A stretch of DNA of 64,000 nucleotides from Codonopsis lanceolata (GCA_013146195.2 CM028378.1:13561828-13625827); one strand, 5' to 3'. Positions 45,645 to 57,835 are shown, numbered from the stretch's first letter. Notes: generated by a model not told the origin, from the sequence alone. Numbers and translations: made by a program.

Positions 45645-46343
45645 GATGTGTCCGACCCAAACCCGGCCACGAGCAAAGCACGAGCACCCACCACGTATCA
45701 GTTACGAACTCAATTAGCATGGGACCTATCTACCTAGCGGGCAGAGCTAGATGACACCGAGTAGAGAGCACTAGAGCACCCGTCAAAACCTGGTCAAGCA
45801 TAGGCCATGCCTGCCCGACCAAGGGCGAGGCCCGAGATCTACACTTGTCTCTAACAAGTCTACATCATATAGTCGGGCTGAGCCTTGCTCACCCGGGCAC
45901 GTATCGAGCAGGGAGCCTCGGAAACTTGCTCTCCAAGACAAGTCAAAGGTTTCCTTATCCGAGTAGGACACTTGTCATATCTGCTCTTATATTCACGCGA
46001 CCAGCCGCCTATCACACCTGCAATTTAGGGATTTCCTCCTTAATTGGCTGGATAACTATGAAAACTGAATGGCACAAGGATTTTACGTCATTGGGGGCCT
46101 ATAAATACCTCTCCATAAACCATATTCAAGGTATGCACTTTTTCTTGAGCCTCGAACCTATGTTAAATTCTCTTTTGACTTTCTCACATGATACTTACTC
46201 TTACGTCGGAGTGGTTTCGTGAGGCCAAGCCTTGCACTCCTACTAAAGTGTTTTCGTGATCTTAATCAGGTTCAAGGAAGCAGATCAAACCCAGATATCC
46301 TATCCATCACACGGACGACCCAAACTGTATTTTTGCCACATCA
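45645..46343 (+). repeat. 5' LTR of the gypsy element
   Basis: 699 bp, TGATGTG...CACATCA. It contains a TATA box CCTATAAATACC near 46098-46109, preceded by TACGTCA, and the sequence downstream matches the 3' LTR closely. Confidence 0.9.
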
Positions 46344-46363
46344 GTTTGGTTCCATTGCCAGGA
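46344..46363 (+). other. Degenerate primer-binding site
   Basis: GTTTGGTTCCATTGCCAGG resembles the TGGCGCCGTTGCCGGGG site used by Tat and Athila elements. The differences are all C-to-T or G-to-A, as expected from decay of methylated cytosines. Confidence 0.6.
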
Positions 46364-46427
46364 AACAAAGCTTCTAAGCTCTCTCTAAGTTTTCCGATGA
46401 GTTTTCCAATAATCAATGTTAGTACAA

Positions 46428-48300
46428 TGGCCGGCAAGGGTAGCAAACATCACACCACTGTTAGTAACCACCAGGCTGGCAGCCAGCTGGTTGGGAACAA
46501 CAACCCATTGCTTGGTGATCTTTCACCAAGGGTACCCCAAGGGGTGCAAACGAGAAACCAGAAGGTTGCAGCCTGACATGCGGCTCACGGTGAGGATGTC
46601 CCGTATGTTAAGGAGCAACTATCTCAACATGCCAGCCAGAACCAAGGGAGCCAACGAGATGCTCGCCAAGTCATCAACGAGCAATAGGATGCTCAGGCTC
46701 AAGACCTCAGGGTACAGTTGAATCGCAAGTGAGAAAACGATCAGGGAAGCCAAGTGAGCTTGCCCGGACAGACCCCTGACCAATAGGCTGCTGCCCTACA
46801 AGTCCAGGTAGAGTATTATAATAAGATGTATGCGCTCAATCAACAACTGCTCGCCTTGGGCCGTGCCTCGGTCCCAGTTGCAGATTTGGTGTTGCACGCT
46901 CTCAGCAATCCATCACTTGTTGGTGGCAACCAGGCCTCCCAACAATTGCTCGCTCCGAGCAGGTGAATTCCCTCCATCATTCATGTACCCTCGGAGCAGG
47001 CGAATGAAGAGAAGAGGGCAGACGATCAGGCGGAAAGCAGGTATAGCCGCCATAATCCATCCCACCGACATCACCGTCGACATGATCATCATGCCCGGGG
47101 AGAAGGCCACAGTTGTTGCAGAGCCATAAAATACGCGGAGGTAGAGGGACATCGGCCAAGGCACAGGGCTTGAGTCGAGTGGGAAGTGGAAGCTTCCTAT
47201 GACCCAACCTTCTGCCCTCCAGCTGCCGAACATTACAGGGGAGTAGGCAGTCAGCAGTCAGAGTATGCCCGTTCGTCCAGGCTCACAGTGGACGCAGAAA
47301 AACGTTTGTCCGAACAGATGGAAGACATGAAAAAAGACATGGCCAAACAAATGGCTAACATGACCGTGGCCAAGCCCTGTTATGGAGCCATAAAGCCGCT
47401 GGAGGGCAGCCCAGATCATTCGAGGCACAGATTCGAATGGTCATGGATGTAGAGGCTCTGAAAATATGAGCCTTCGAGAGCGCTCTCCAGAGCAAAGAGC
47501 AGTCATGGTTGGGAAGAATTCCCCGGGGCTCTATTGGTAGCTGGGAAGTACTCCGAGAAAAGTTCCTGGAAGAGTTCGGCACGACGGCGAGTAACCCAAG
47601 AATTGATTTGATCTCAACAAGATCAAGCAGGGCGACCATGAGTCATATAACAGCTACCTCAAACGGTTTGAAGAAATGCTCGAATAGGTAACGACCACCA
47701 GTGATCCCGAGATCACGTTCTGCTATCTCAATAATATGAAGGCAGGCCCGCTGAAACTATTCTAACCATGAACCCGAGCGCATCAAAGCAGGGCTATTGG
47801 CAAAGTTGCATATGTTCTGCTCAACAGAGAATACTAAGGGTGATAAGCCCAAGGGAAAGGATGAGACTCAGGACAGCTCGGCCACGCCAGTTGACCAGAG
47901 CCAAGAGGGCAACAACTGCCCACGCAGAGACAGAAGGCGTGCTTCTACCTCTGGCCAAAGATTCAGGGAGTCATAATTCACCCCGCTGAACACTACCCGA
48001 GAAGAGATTATGTTCCAGGTCGGGGATGTTTTGCCAGTGCCCTACCCGCTTGACCCTGAGTTCGCTCATACCAGGGACAACACCAAATATTGTGACTATC
48101 ATCATGACAACAGTCACACTACAGAGGAATGCAATGTATTGAAATGGGAGATTCAAAAACTTATCAACGCGGGCAAGCTGGATTGCTTCAAAAGAAATCA
48201 GGGCGCGAGCAATAATGCCAATAATGACCGGTAGGGAAGACCCCCGAGAGGAAGAAGCGGCCAGGCCCCTCAGATACAAGGGGTGGTAAACATGATTGAA
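46428..48300 (+). pseudogene. Gypsy gag, disrupted
   Basis: Gag packages element RNA. The likely start is MAGKGSKHH at 46428. The frame is lost near 46576 and at several later points. A capsid-like stretch lies around 47370-47720 (AIKPLEGSPDHS, then SIGSWEVLREKFLEEFGT). At 48085-48160 a zinc-knuckle-like YCDYHHDNSHTTEECNVLK resembles the CxxHxxxxHxxxxC block of Tat-type Gag. A proline-rich LPVPYPLDPEF precedes it. Too many stops remain for a product. Confidence 0.75.
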
Positions 48301-48438
48301 AAGGATCTCCCGTCTAACACTCAGCTCAGGAAGCATACTCCCTGTCTAAAGCTATAAACGTCCCAACAGTACAGCGGGTAGGGGAACCTAACATCTTCTT
48401 CACTCGCAGCGAGCACCCCTCTGGCATCCGAGCAACCG

Positions 48439-48876
48439 TTGGTTATTTCTTGCCTTGTGAACAATTGGCAGGTTCACAGGGTACTGCTGGACACGAGAGC
48501 GTGCAAAGACATCATGCACTACTCCTGTTTCAAGGGCTTGGAGTTATCGGACACCCGCCTCAAGCCGTACCTGGGAAAGCTTGAAGGTTTCACCAACCAT
48601 CAAGTAAGTGTTAAGGGCACCATCGAGCTGAAGGTTTTCATGGGAGATGGAGTACAAACACGGACAGAGATGATCACGTTCCTGGTGATCGATCTTAAGT
48701 CCGCTTACAACTGCATCCTGGGTGCTCCGGCCATGGCCAAATTCCAGATTGTCACTTACATCCCCCATCAAAAGGCTAAGTTTTACACAGAAGATGGGGT
48801 TGGTATACTCAACAGCAAGCCCCGGGGGCAATGTGGGAGTATGTTCGGGATTCCTAGAGAAAGAAGCAGAAAGTGA
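48439..48876 (+). pseudogene. Gypsy aspartic protease domain
   Basis: Retroviral-type aspartic protease that would cleave the polyprotein. VHRVLLDTRACKDIMHY is the active-site strand. The usual D-(T/S/G)-G triad reads Asp-Thr-Arg, so the essential glycine is lost. Later SAYNCILGAPAM matches the SAYNxILGRP signature of this clade, again with Arg replaced. The domain is open for 145 residues and runs into linker sequence toward RT. Confidence 0.8.
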
Positions 48877-49314
48877 TCGTGGACACTCCCGAGCACACAG
48901 TTACTGTCTCCGAAAAAGAGACTATAACCAGCACTGTCTCAGGCTCAGTCTCCATAAACAATATTGAGCTCAGGGAACCATCTGAAACGGCTGACCTTAT
49001 GGAAATTGATGATATCGTGCAAGCTCTAGCACCGACGATCCTTGCGCGTAAGGCTGAGCATCCCCCCCACGCAAGGTATCAAGTTGGACACTTTACAAGT
49101 ACAGGACGAGCCTGAGTTCCAGCCACAAGATGAGTTGGAAAAAATCGTTATCAATTCTGCCCACCCCGAGCAAAAAAATAAACTCGAGAAGACCATGCCT
49201 CTCGAAACTTGGGACAAATTGATCGATCAACTCAAGAGCAGCCTAGATGTGTTCGCGTGGACCGTTGAAGACATACAGGGGGTCAGTGGGAGTGTTGCCC
49301 ACCACGACTGAAAT

Positions 49315-49851
49315 ATGGACCCAACTTTTCGTCCAATTCAACAACGACCAAGGCAGTACTCGTCAGAGAAAAGTGCAGCGATCAAAACAGAGGTTGAAAA
49401 GCTCCTGGAGGTTGACATTATTAAAGAGATCCAGTATCCGACCTGGCTGGCGAACGTGGTAATGGTCAAAAAGGTCAAGGATAAGTGGCGCATGTGTGTC
49501 GACTTTACAGGCCTCAATAAAGCTTGCCCGAAGGATTGCTACCCGTTGCCGCGCATTGATGTGCTCGTCGACGCTATAGTCGGCTTTGAAATGCTCAGTT
49601 TTCTGGATGCGTACTCAGGGTCACACCAAGTCAAGATGAACGAACAAGATAAGGCTAAAACTGCTTTCCGGGTAGGCGGAGGTTTGCACTGCTACAAAAT
49701 GATACCCTTCGGGCTGAAAAACGCAGGGGCCACTTATCAACGCATGGTCAACAAAGTCTTCGACTCACAGTTCGATAGAAACATCATGGAGGCTTATATT
49801 GATGGCATGGTCATCAAGACCAGAAGCCGCGACCAAACCCTTGACCTTTAA
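49315..49851 (+). pseudogene. Gypsy reverse transcriptase domain, catalytic Asp lost
   Basis: Reverse transcriptase copies element RNA into DNA. Clear motifs in order are PTWLANVVMVKK, WRMCVDFTGLNKACPKD, YPLPRID, FLDAYSGSHQVKM, KTAFRV, MIPFGLKNAGATYQRM and the YxDD box. The last reads YIDGMV, so the second catalytic Asp is Gly. The frame stops at 49849-49851, in the connection region. Motif order and spacing are those of Ty3/gypsy RT. Confidence 0.9.
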
Positions 49852-50224
49852 GAAACGTTTGCCAATCTGCGCAAACATAACATGAAGCTTAATCTAAGCA
49901 AGTACGTGTTCGGGGTCCGAGCAAGATAGTTCCATGGTTTCATGGTCAACCAGCAGGGGACAGAGGCAAACCTGGAGAAGATCCAGACATTGATCAAGAT
50001 GGAACAACCCAGTGCATCAAACAAATCCAACGATTAAACGACATAATCATTGCCCTTGGTCGCTTCATCTCCCGATCAGCAGAGAAATATATGCCATTCT
50101 TTAAGATCCTGCGCGGCAACAAGGGGTCGAGTGGAACGAAGACTGCGCCAAAGCCCCTGAGCAGCTCAGGGAATATCTTGGCAAGCCGCCCCTCCTTAGA
50201 AGCCCCGTGCCCGGGTAGCCCTTA

Positions 50225-50512
50225 TATGTGTATCTAGCAGCCACAGACCAGGCTGTGGCCGCTGTTTTAGTTAAGGAGAAGTTAGACATACAAAAACATG
50301 TGTACTATGTATCAAAGGCCCTCAGTCCTATTGAGGGTCGTTATTTTAATGTAGAAAAATTAGTCTACTCGCTTATCATAGTTGCCCAAAAATTAAGGGC
50401 TTATTTTTCTGCACATGTAATCATAGTATACACAGACGCACCACTGCACAAAATCCTGCACAAGCCCGATTCATCAGGGAGACTACTCAACTGGTCAATC
50501 GAGTTCACATAA
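50225..50512 (+). pseudogene. RT-linked RNase H domain
   Basis: MYLAATDQAVAAVLVKE, then YYVSKALSPIEGRYFNVEK and YTDAPLHKILHKPD are the typical motifs of the RNase H joined to Ty3/gypsy RT. The preceding RT connection (49860-50220) is frameshifted. The frame ends at a stop in the EFT/H region at 50510-50512. Confidence 0.85.
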
Positions 50513-50557
50513 TTTCACATCGACTACCAGCCCAGGCGAGCAATCAAAGCTCAAGCC

Positions 50558-50980
50558 TTGGCTGATTTCTTGGTCGAGACAAGCTTCACTCAACAAGAGG
50601 AATTTAAAGTCCAACAGCCAACAGAGCTCGGGCACGAGCAGCTTCCAATGCCTCGACCGGCCTATTGTTGGGATCTTTATGTGGATGGAGCAGCAAGCAA
50701 GGTCAGGAGCGGAGCTGGCATCCTTCTCATAGCTCCCGACCAGGTTACAAAGTTCGAGTTGGACCTACGATTCAAGTTCTCCGCCTCCAACAACGTGGCC
50801 GAATACGAAGCAATGATTGCTGGTCTTGACCTCGCAGTAGATATGGGCGTAGAAGCGGTCACAGTGTGCTCGGATTCACAGCTAGTGGTGAAACAAGTCT
50901 AGAGGGAGTATATGGTGCATCACCCCTCCTTGGTAAAATATTGCGAGCTTGTCAAGGAAATCTTGAAAAATTTCAAGTTC
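50558..50980 (+). pseudogene. Second, archaeal-type RNase H domain
   Basis: WDLYVDGAASKVRSGAGILL, SNNVAEYEAMIAGL and VCSDSQLVVKQV give the D-E-D acidic set of an independently acquired RNase H, found in the Tat clade. It begins after ALADFLVE, the usual junction in these elements. A TAG at 50900-50902 stops the frame; homologous sequence continues beyond it. Confidence 0.87.
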
Positions 50981-51325
50981 TGAGAGATCATCAGAATTGA
51001 TCGAGCAGACAACATATGAGCAGATTATCTATCCAAGATCGCTGAGGCAAGTCTAGCACTACTAAATCCATCGGTCATGATCGAGCACTTAGACACTCTG
51101 GCCATCGACAGACCAATAATAATGGATATTGAACCAGTAAGCAGGAGCTGGATTGACGACTACAAGGACTACATCGAGGAAGGAATCCTACTCGCAGACA
51201 AAGTTAAATATACAATAGTTAGAAACCAGGCTTGTCGGTACTCGGTAGTTGGGGGAATCTTATACAAGCGATCTAAGGTCAGACCTATGCTTCGTTGTGT
51301 TCCCCTAGAGTAAACTGAGAATGTC

Positions 51326-52370
51326 ATGTTTGAGGTCCATGAAGGAGAATGCGGTGGCCATCCGGGAACCCGAGCCCTAGCAGAGAAAATCCTACAGGAT
51401 ATTACTGGATCATCCTCAGGAGGGATGCATAAAGAGAATGTGACAATTGTTAGAGGTACGCGGACATTCCGAGGTTGCCCTCCACTATGCAAACCCCGAT
51501 GGTCGCTGCCTAGCCTTTCGATATGTGGGAAATTGATTTGATCGGTCTGTTTCCCTAGCACAGTACAAGTACAAGTACGCAGTGGTCACCATCAACTATT
51601 TCACAAAGTAGATCAAAGCAAAGCCACAAGCCACCATTTCAAAGGCTAATATCATCAAGTTCATCCACGATCAAGTATGGTGTAAATTCGGCCTACCGCG
51701 GGCAATCATCTCCGACCACGATACACAATTCTCGGACAAGTTCACGGCAGAGTGTGCTCGTCTAGATATCAAACATTGGCAGTCATCCGTAGCTTACCCA
51801 CAAGGCAACAACCAAAAAGAGGCTGGGAATACACAAGTCTTGCACGCACTCAAGAGGAACTTAGAGGGGCAAGCATGAAAATGGGTAGAAGAGCTACCAT
51901 CAGCTTTATGGGCGGTCAGGACTACTGTCCGGGGTCCAACAGGGGAGACTCCGTTCGCGCTTACCTATGGATCCAAAGCTATGATCCCCGTAGAGATGGC
52001 CTTGCCAAGCTACATAGTTTACTACTACAACGAGCAAAACAATAAACTTGCTCGATCGGGCAATAAATCTTGACCTGCTCGAAGAAAGAAGGTTGGATGT
52101 GCGACTAAGGATGGTCAATTACAAGCAGTGAGTAAAGGCTCACCACGACAAGCGAGTCTGGGAAAGATCATTCATGGTCGGGGGATTGGGTACTCAAAAG
52201 ATCGAGGTCACCGGTCACCGAGCATAAAGGGGAAAGCTCTCGCCGAACTGGGAAGGATCTTTTCAAGTTACTGGAATACTTAGAGAAGGCACATACACAC
52301 TGTGGACACAAGAAGACAAAGACTTGAAACATCCTTGGCACGCAGATCACTTGAAAAAGTACTACCATTG
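51326..52370 (+). pseudogene. Gypsy integrase, heavily disrupted
   Basis: Integrase would insert the cDNA. An N-terminal HHCC-type fragment starts with HEGECGGHPGTRALAEKILQ. The catalytic core is broken by several stops but shows WEIDLIG (first Asp), KFGLPRAIISDHDTQF (second Asp) and NNQKEAGNTQVLHALK (Glu region). The C-terminal part has TYGSKAMIPVE and ends with GTYTLWTQEDKDLKHPWH ADHLKKYYH-like sequence at about 52370. It lies at the expected position downstream of both RNase H domains. Confidence 0.85.
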
Positions 52371-53256
52371 AGCAAGTCTCATTGTACAAACGAGCAAGAC
52401 CCTCAGCTCTGTTGAGGGTCATCATCATTTTATCAATAAAAAAGGCAAGTTATTCATATTTGTTAGTTCAAATTATTTTTGTCATTTATAAATTGTTTTC
52501 GGATTGCTTGGCAAAATCTAATCGCAAGCCGAGTAGGTAGGGCCCTGCCCGGTCAACCTTCCACTATACCCGAGTATCTATGAACATTCCTTACCCTCTT
52601 AGCGAGCAAGGTAGGGCCATGCTCGATTCACGAACTGGGATGCCCGCAAGTCGGTAGGGGCCATTCCCATAAGGTAACGTCTAACTACCTCGGATTCCTA
52701 TAGTGACCGAGCAACACTATTAGTCGTATATCTTTATACCTAGTTGATATACTAGTAGCAGTTTCGACGTGCAAACTTCGGGCAGGGCCTGACCCGGTTA
52801 GCTGGTCGCTGCTCAGAGTTGGGCAATGCCTGCTAGGAAGTCTTCATGATGCTCGCCTCAGGGCAATAGAAGTCATACCCGTTCAAAGCCTTGGCCAGAA
52901 TCAAGCACTTGGTCCGAGTAAGATCGCTTCCCCGGACCCTCGAGCTTAAAATAATATGTTCGCTTAAATTAGCCTATTATTTTTAAGTTACTATTTGCAC
53001 CAATTGAAACTATTTTTAAGTTACTGTTCGCCCTATACTTGTGCTCATAAACATGCATACTAGTACTAATCAGATGCAGGAAAAATACACCTAAAAAGAA
53101 CAATGATCGAGCAAAAACAAAATTTCCATTAAGATGGGCAATATTACAAGTGGAAATAAAAAAACATTGGCACGTAGGTCGAACAAAGATGTTCCTAGTC
53201 TAAACTTGGTCCGAGGGAGGAGGAAGATTCTTAGCGCTGGCCCGTTACTGCATTTC
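52371..53256. other. Gypsy 3' spacer between pol and antisense gene
   Basis: GC-rich, with repeated CGAGCA/GCTCGG-type words and no long frame. A perfect short hairpin GACCCTCA/TGAGGGTC lies at 52399-52421, followed by TATCAATAAAAAA, perhaps a pol transcript end. Confidence 0.5.
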
Positions 53257-56160
53257 ATACTAAGCGTTCAGCTCCTTGAGGACAGCCTCATCCTCAGTGG
53301 CCTTGGAAGCGGCTTCCTCTAGTATCTGCTCATTCTCTTTCAAAGTTTGATCCTCAGACTCTAAAGCCTCGATCAGCGAGCAAACATTCACGGCCAAGGG
53401 AGTCGACGGGACCCAAGGCTCGCGTCCAGCCTCAGCGTCGCCTTTGGCAAGGATTTCCAGTTCCTCTTCGGTGAAAGGGACCAAGTCGTGAAACTGGTGA
53501 GCAGCGTCAGCGTATGGGTTGAGCACATCCCATTCCGCCATTGTTTGCATGTCCACCCCGCCATTGTCGGTGAGCATCCTCGGGATGTGATTGGTGTTGT
53601 GGGAAAAGTAAGGGATAATGGCCTCATCCACGGCAGCCTCAAAATCCGAGGAGCTCTTGAAATCTTGTACCGCCCTCTCCCTCACCGCGGACAATTTCTT
53701 CATCAGGTCGGCCACCGTTTTTGCATCCTTGACCGCCTGTAGTTTTAGAGCATCCTCCTCAACCTGCAGCTGCTCCTTCTACTTGGTCACCGCCTCAACT
53801 ATGGTCTGCTCTTTTTTCAATTGGCCCACCAGCTCCGTTTTCTCAGCGGCCAGGGTGCTATTTTGAGCGACCAGCAGCAGATTGCACTCAAGAAGCTCGA
53901 CCTCCTTCTGATTAGTAGTGGCCTTTTGTTCTTTTAGCTGCTGGGACAGGGAAGAAACCTGCTCGATTTTCTTCTTCAGTAGGCCATCCCGGTCTGCATT
54001 GTTTGCCTCGGCCTTCTTGCGAGCCATCTTCTCCTCGGTATAACAATGATACAAGTTGGTGCAGGTTGAGGCAATCTGCAAGCAAGATATAAAGAGGTTA
54101 GCACGAATACAGACAAAGTCAAATCGAAAGGCTCTATTTTCTCTTACCTCACTCGGGTAGAGACTAACGTTCTTGACTAGCACGTGACCAATAGTTTCTC
54201 AATCAAGCGCCAGGCTGTCGTACAAAGCCCGCTCAATAACGCCCTTACCCAACGGGCCTCGAGGGCTACCGTGGGTATTCAATTCGATACCCCACAGCAT
54301 TGGGATATCACCAGTAATTTCCTTTACAAGCGATCGGGCAGCGCTGGTGGTAAAGGGCAATTCAAAGCCCGACTACCTCTATGTGGCAGTCTCGTCTTGA
54401 GTCGAGGAACTAGAAGAAACTACCTGAACCACGTTGACGCACGATCCGGGCAGGGGGATGAGTTTCATCCCTTTTTTCTTTCACCCAATGCTTTGGTGTC
54501 CTTGGCAGCAGGGGCATTAGTAATCGCGGGAACGGAAATCTCTGCAACCTTATCAATCACAGCCTTGGTGACCTCCCTGTCCTCGTGGGCAGGAGCTTTT
54601 GGAGCCACAACTCTTTTGACCGGGCTGGGAGCCTTGGCCGGTGCGTGAGTCTTCTTGGCTGGAAGAGTGAAGGGGACCTTAGGCAAGTCCTGAGGTCCCT
54701 TGCCATTCAGAACAGTTGTCTGTTGGTCGGCCTGCTTCTTCTTCTACTTCAAAAGGGCAAGGTTCCTTATTCATAAATCAAAGTAAAAGGTGATTAGTAC
54801 GGTGACCAAAAGCAAAATATGAATGAGACAAGGAAAATAATAACAACCAGTGGGAAACCCTTTTCATCTTCAAACACTGGCTGACAGCTCACCCCGACAT
54901 CAAGCAACTGACATGCATCACACTCTTTTTTGAATTTCTACCCGTGGCAGTCACCCCAGTATGGATGAATCTTTTTAGCCTCGTGTTCTAAAAGGGGCAC
55001 CACCCGGGCAATTTTGCTCGAACCATGGCGACCAAACAAAGATTACGAGGATTGCAGACTAGCTCCTTCCAATTGAGCGAGGAATTCCTGGCCTATTCGC
55101 TTCTTCTTCTCTTTGCGGACCCCGAGAGCAGTCTTTAACGCCTGCAACCGAGCACCCTCCCCTGAGAGCAGTCTTTGGAGACTTTGGGGGCCTTCAATTC
55201 TCTGCTGGCCGTTGGCTTCAGCGGCCACCCCACTCGAGAATCTATTATAAGGACTCTCTTGTCCCAGGCCTCGACCTTGCCCGGGACATCACTCAGGAGC
55301 CTCAAAAGGTTGGAGTTGGACCTAACTCCAATCCGTCCTCCGGTACTAGGTGTAAAAATGAAGAGCTTCCGGAAGAGATACATATCCGGCTTGAAGACCA
55401 GCAAACGGCAAGCCACCGTGAAGGCTATAACTGCCTAAACCATGTTCAACATAAGGTCGCAAGGTAAGGTGTTGACTTCAAGCAAGAAGTCCACAAAAAA
55501 GGTCTCCAACGAAAGGCGTAGCCCCACCTAAATAAAGTCGACGAAGAATAGAAGTCCATCACCGAGCTCGTGGGATAACTCAACACCCGTGGGCAGGTCC
55601 ATCTTGTTCGCTCGGTAATCTCTTAAATCAATGCCAAGGGAAGTGAGCCAGGCGGTCACCTTATCTGTTGTGTCCAGAGAGGCCCACTGAGCGGCATACC
55701 GACTCTTATCAACGTTCACAAGCCAGTTAGGCTCATCCTCTTCGCCCTCAGCCTCGTCACCAAGTATGGCCTCAACTTGAGAACGACCAGTATTCTTCAT
55801 GTGCCGAGTAAAAGGCATCTCATTTACCTCGTCTGGTTCAGAGGCTCCTTCAGCCACCTCCCTTTGGTCGGGACGCACTTCCTCAACCACGGGATCAACC
55901 CTATCAACTAGCTGCTCGGGGCCCTACCCGCCAGCGTTTCCGCCTTCAACACTCTCCTCTCCAGAAGGGTCATGCCTGCTGGAGGAATCAACAAGGTCTA
56001 CCATCAGTGCGGGCGCACGCCCATGAATGGCTTTTCCGACCACAGACTCCTCTCCTTCTTCCAGCACATAGTCCAAAGAAGGACTCTTCTCGCTGCTCAG
56101 GGGGTCGTTCTGCCCACCATAGCTGAAGCCTTCCATGTCACTATCTGAATCTCCAGACAT
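53257..56160 (-). pseudogene. Antisense gene of the Retand-type element (putative gypsy-type transposon protein)
   Basis: Read on the minus strand, it runs from an ATG at 56158-56160 (MSGDSDSDMEGFSYGG) to a stop just before 53257. The order is an acidic N-terminal region, then a domain with SRYAAQWASL and LRDYRANKMDLP. An AVIAFTVACRLL..MYLFRKLFIF segment follows, in one frame but with three stops. A Pro/Lys/Ala-rich linker (54465-54686) comes next, then GFELPFTTSAARSLVKEITG. The last part is a coiled coil (EKTELVGQLKKEQTIVEAV) and an acidic tail. One intron is clear: donor GAG|GTAAGA near 54148, acceptor TTGCAG near 54080. The middle resembles the 'putative gypsy type transposon' domain of plant proteins. 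Its function is unknown. Confidence 0.7.
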
Positions 56161-56665
56161 ATCTACAAAAGAGATCGAAGAAGAAAAGTCAAATTTTTGC
56201 TCGGACAATTGAAGCAAAAAGGGAAAAAATTTCTAAGTCTAGGTACAACAAGGAGCCCTGCTCGCCTAGCGAACAAGGCCACCCAGTATTTTCCTCGATC
56301 TCTATCTAAGGTCAAGTTCTGGCTTAAGAGTATAACCCAGAAATGCATGGAGATGAAGAAGATAAACCCAGAAATCTTCAGTAAACCCAGAAAAATGAAG
56401 AACAAACTAGGAAAAATGAGAGAATCACTTATTGTCAGAAAGCGAATGAAAGGTTTCTTCACATATTCAGGAAAGCAGACCGATGAAACCAAGGACAAAG
56501 AAAGATCACGAACTTTGGGTGCAAACGCCGGTCGGAAACTAGAAGCGAAGACATCGGAATCAAGAATACTCAAGGCAACAGCAAGAACACAAAGAGCTCT
56601 CTGGAAATTTCTCTCTCTAAAAGAAAACTCGGAAGCGGTAAAAAGAAGGAAAGGAGAGGGGCCGG

Positions 56666-56676
56666 CCTTTTATAGG
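56666..56676 (-). promoter_or_regulatory. TATA box of the antisense gene
   Basis: CCTATAAAAGG on the minus strand is followed by a pyrimidine-rich leader and, before the ATG at 56160, a TTTTGTAG acceptor-like site. This suggests a leader intron. It lies between the antisense ORF and the 3' LTR, separate from the LTR promoter. Confidence 0.6.
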
Positions 56677-56935
56677 CGGGATTTTTGGGTTTTGGGGGGA
56701 AAGTAGACGTCAAAACAACGCTCAAGAGGATGGCCGACGTTACCCCAGCACGCGGGCATTTAATGCGTTGCTTCGTAAACCATGCCCCATCAAGTCATGC
56801 AATTCTCTGATTGCTCACGCGCCTCCTTGCCTACTCGCCCTACTGTACTCCTAACGGCACGCTTCCTCAATACGCTCCAGTTGTCTTCCACCAAGGTTCC
56901 AGAATCTTTTGCCAGTTTGCCTTCTCTCCTGACCG

Positions 56936-57630
56936 TGATCCACTTAGAAATTCACAAGTGTTGAAGCCCGATACAAAAGCATCAATCACCGAGCATAAAC
57001 GCTCCCCGCTCCGAGCATAAATACTCGCCAGAGCTAAAGGGCACGGAGTAGAGAGTACTAGGGCACCCGTCAAAACTTGGTCGAGCATTAGCCATGCATG
57101 CCCAACCAGAGGCCAGGCCTGGGATTTATACTTGTCTCTAACAAGTCTACATCATATAGTCGGGCTAAGCCTTACTCGCCCGGGCACGTATCGAGTAGGG
57201 AGCCTCGAAAACTTGATCTCCAAGACAAGTCAAAGGTTTCCTTATCCGAGCAGGACACTTGTCATATCTGCTTCTATATTCACACGGCCAGTCGCCTATC
57301 ATGCCTGTAATTTAGGGATTTTCTGCTTAATTGCCTGGATAACTATGGAAACTGAATCCCACAAGGATTTTACGTCATCGGGGGCCTATAAATACCCCTC
57401 CATAAACCATGTTCAAGGTACACATCCTTTCTTGAGCCTCGAACCTTTGTCAAATTTTCTTTTGACTTTTTCGCATAATACTTACTCTCACGCCGGAGTT
57501 GTTTCACGAGGCCAAGCCTTGCATTCCCACTAAGGTGTTTTCGTGATCTTAATCAGGTTCAAGGAAGCAGATCAAGCCCATATATCCTATCCATCACACG
57601 GACGGCCCAAGCTGTATTTTTGCCACATCA
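56936..57630 (+). repeat. 3' LTR of the gypsy element
   Basis: From about 57040 to 57630 it matches the 5' LTR closely, including CCTATAAATACC at 57384-57395 and the TTTTTGCCACATCA end. The first 100 bp are poorly alignable. A TGAT at 56936 is at the right distance for a 5' end but is not certain. Confidence 0.8.
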
Positions 57631-57643
57631 ATAACTTTAGGGG

Positions 57644-57835
57644 TGTTGAGTGTTATTTTCTCATTCTCTGTTAGTTTTGTTAGTTGGTCTTTAAGGGCAA
57701 CATTGTATTTTCCCTTTGGCTGTTAGTCGCCTTCTTTTCGATTTAAATAGTTGTTGCCTTTGATTGTTTGTAATCAAGAAAAACAGTTATCTCTTCAATA
57801 ATAAAAATTTTGTTTTTCGTATTGTATCTTTATCA
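57644..57835 (+). repeat. 5' LTR (or its 3' part) of a Copia element
   Basis: It starts TGTTGAGTG and ends TTTATCA directly before the PBS. It has a TATA-like GATTTAAATAG at about 57739-57749 and AATAATAAAA near 57797. At 192 bp it is short. The LTR may truly start at TGTCAATC (45612), with the gypsy element inserted in it. Confidence 0.65.

Larger units (their letters stand above)
45645..57630 (+). mobile_element. Ty3/gypsy retrotransposon, Tat/Retand type, 12 kb
   Basis: The ends are TGATGTG and CACATCA. Target duplications are GTAAC (45640-45644) and ATAAC (57631-57635), one mismatch. Order: 5' LTR, tRNA-primer site, gag, protease, RT, RNase H, a second RNase H, integrase, a long 3' region with an antisense gene, 3' LTR. 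Dual RNase H and the antisense gene are marks of the Tat clade, Retand group. Pol has many stops, so it is non-autonomous now. Confidence 0.93.

Noticed and set aside
52399..52421. GACCCTCA hairpin as a terminator-like or regulatory structure
   Set aside because: A similar CCCTCA..TGAGGG word also occurs within RNase H coding sequence (about 50320), so it is probably coincidental.
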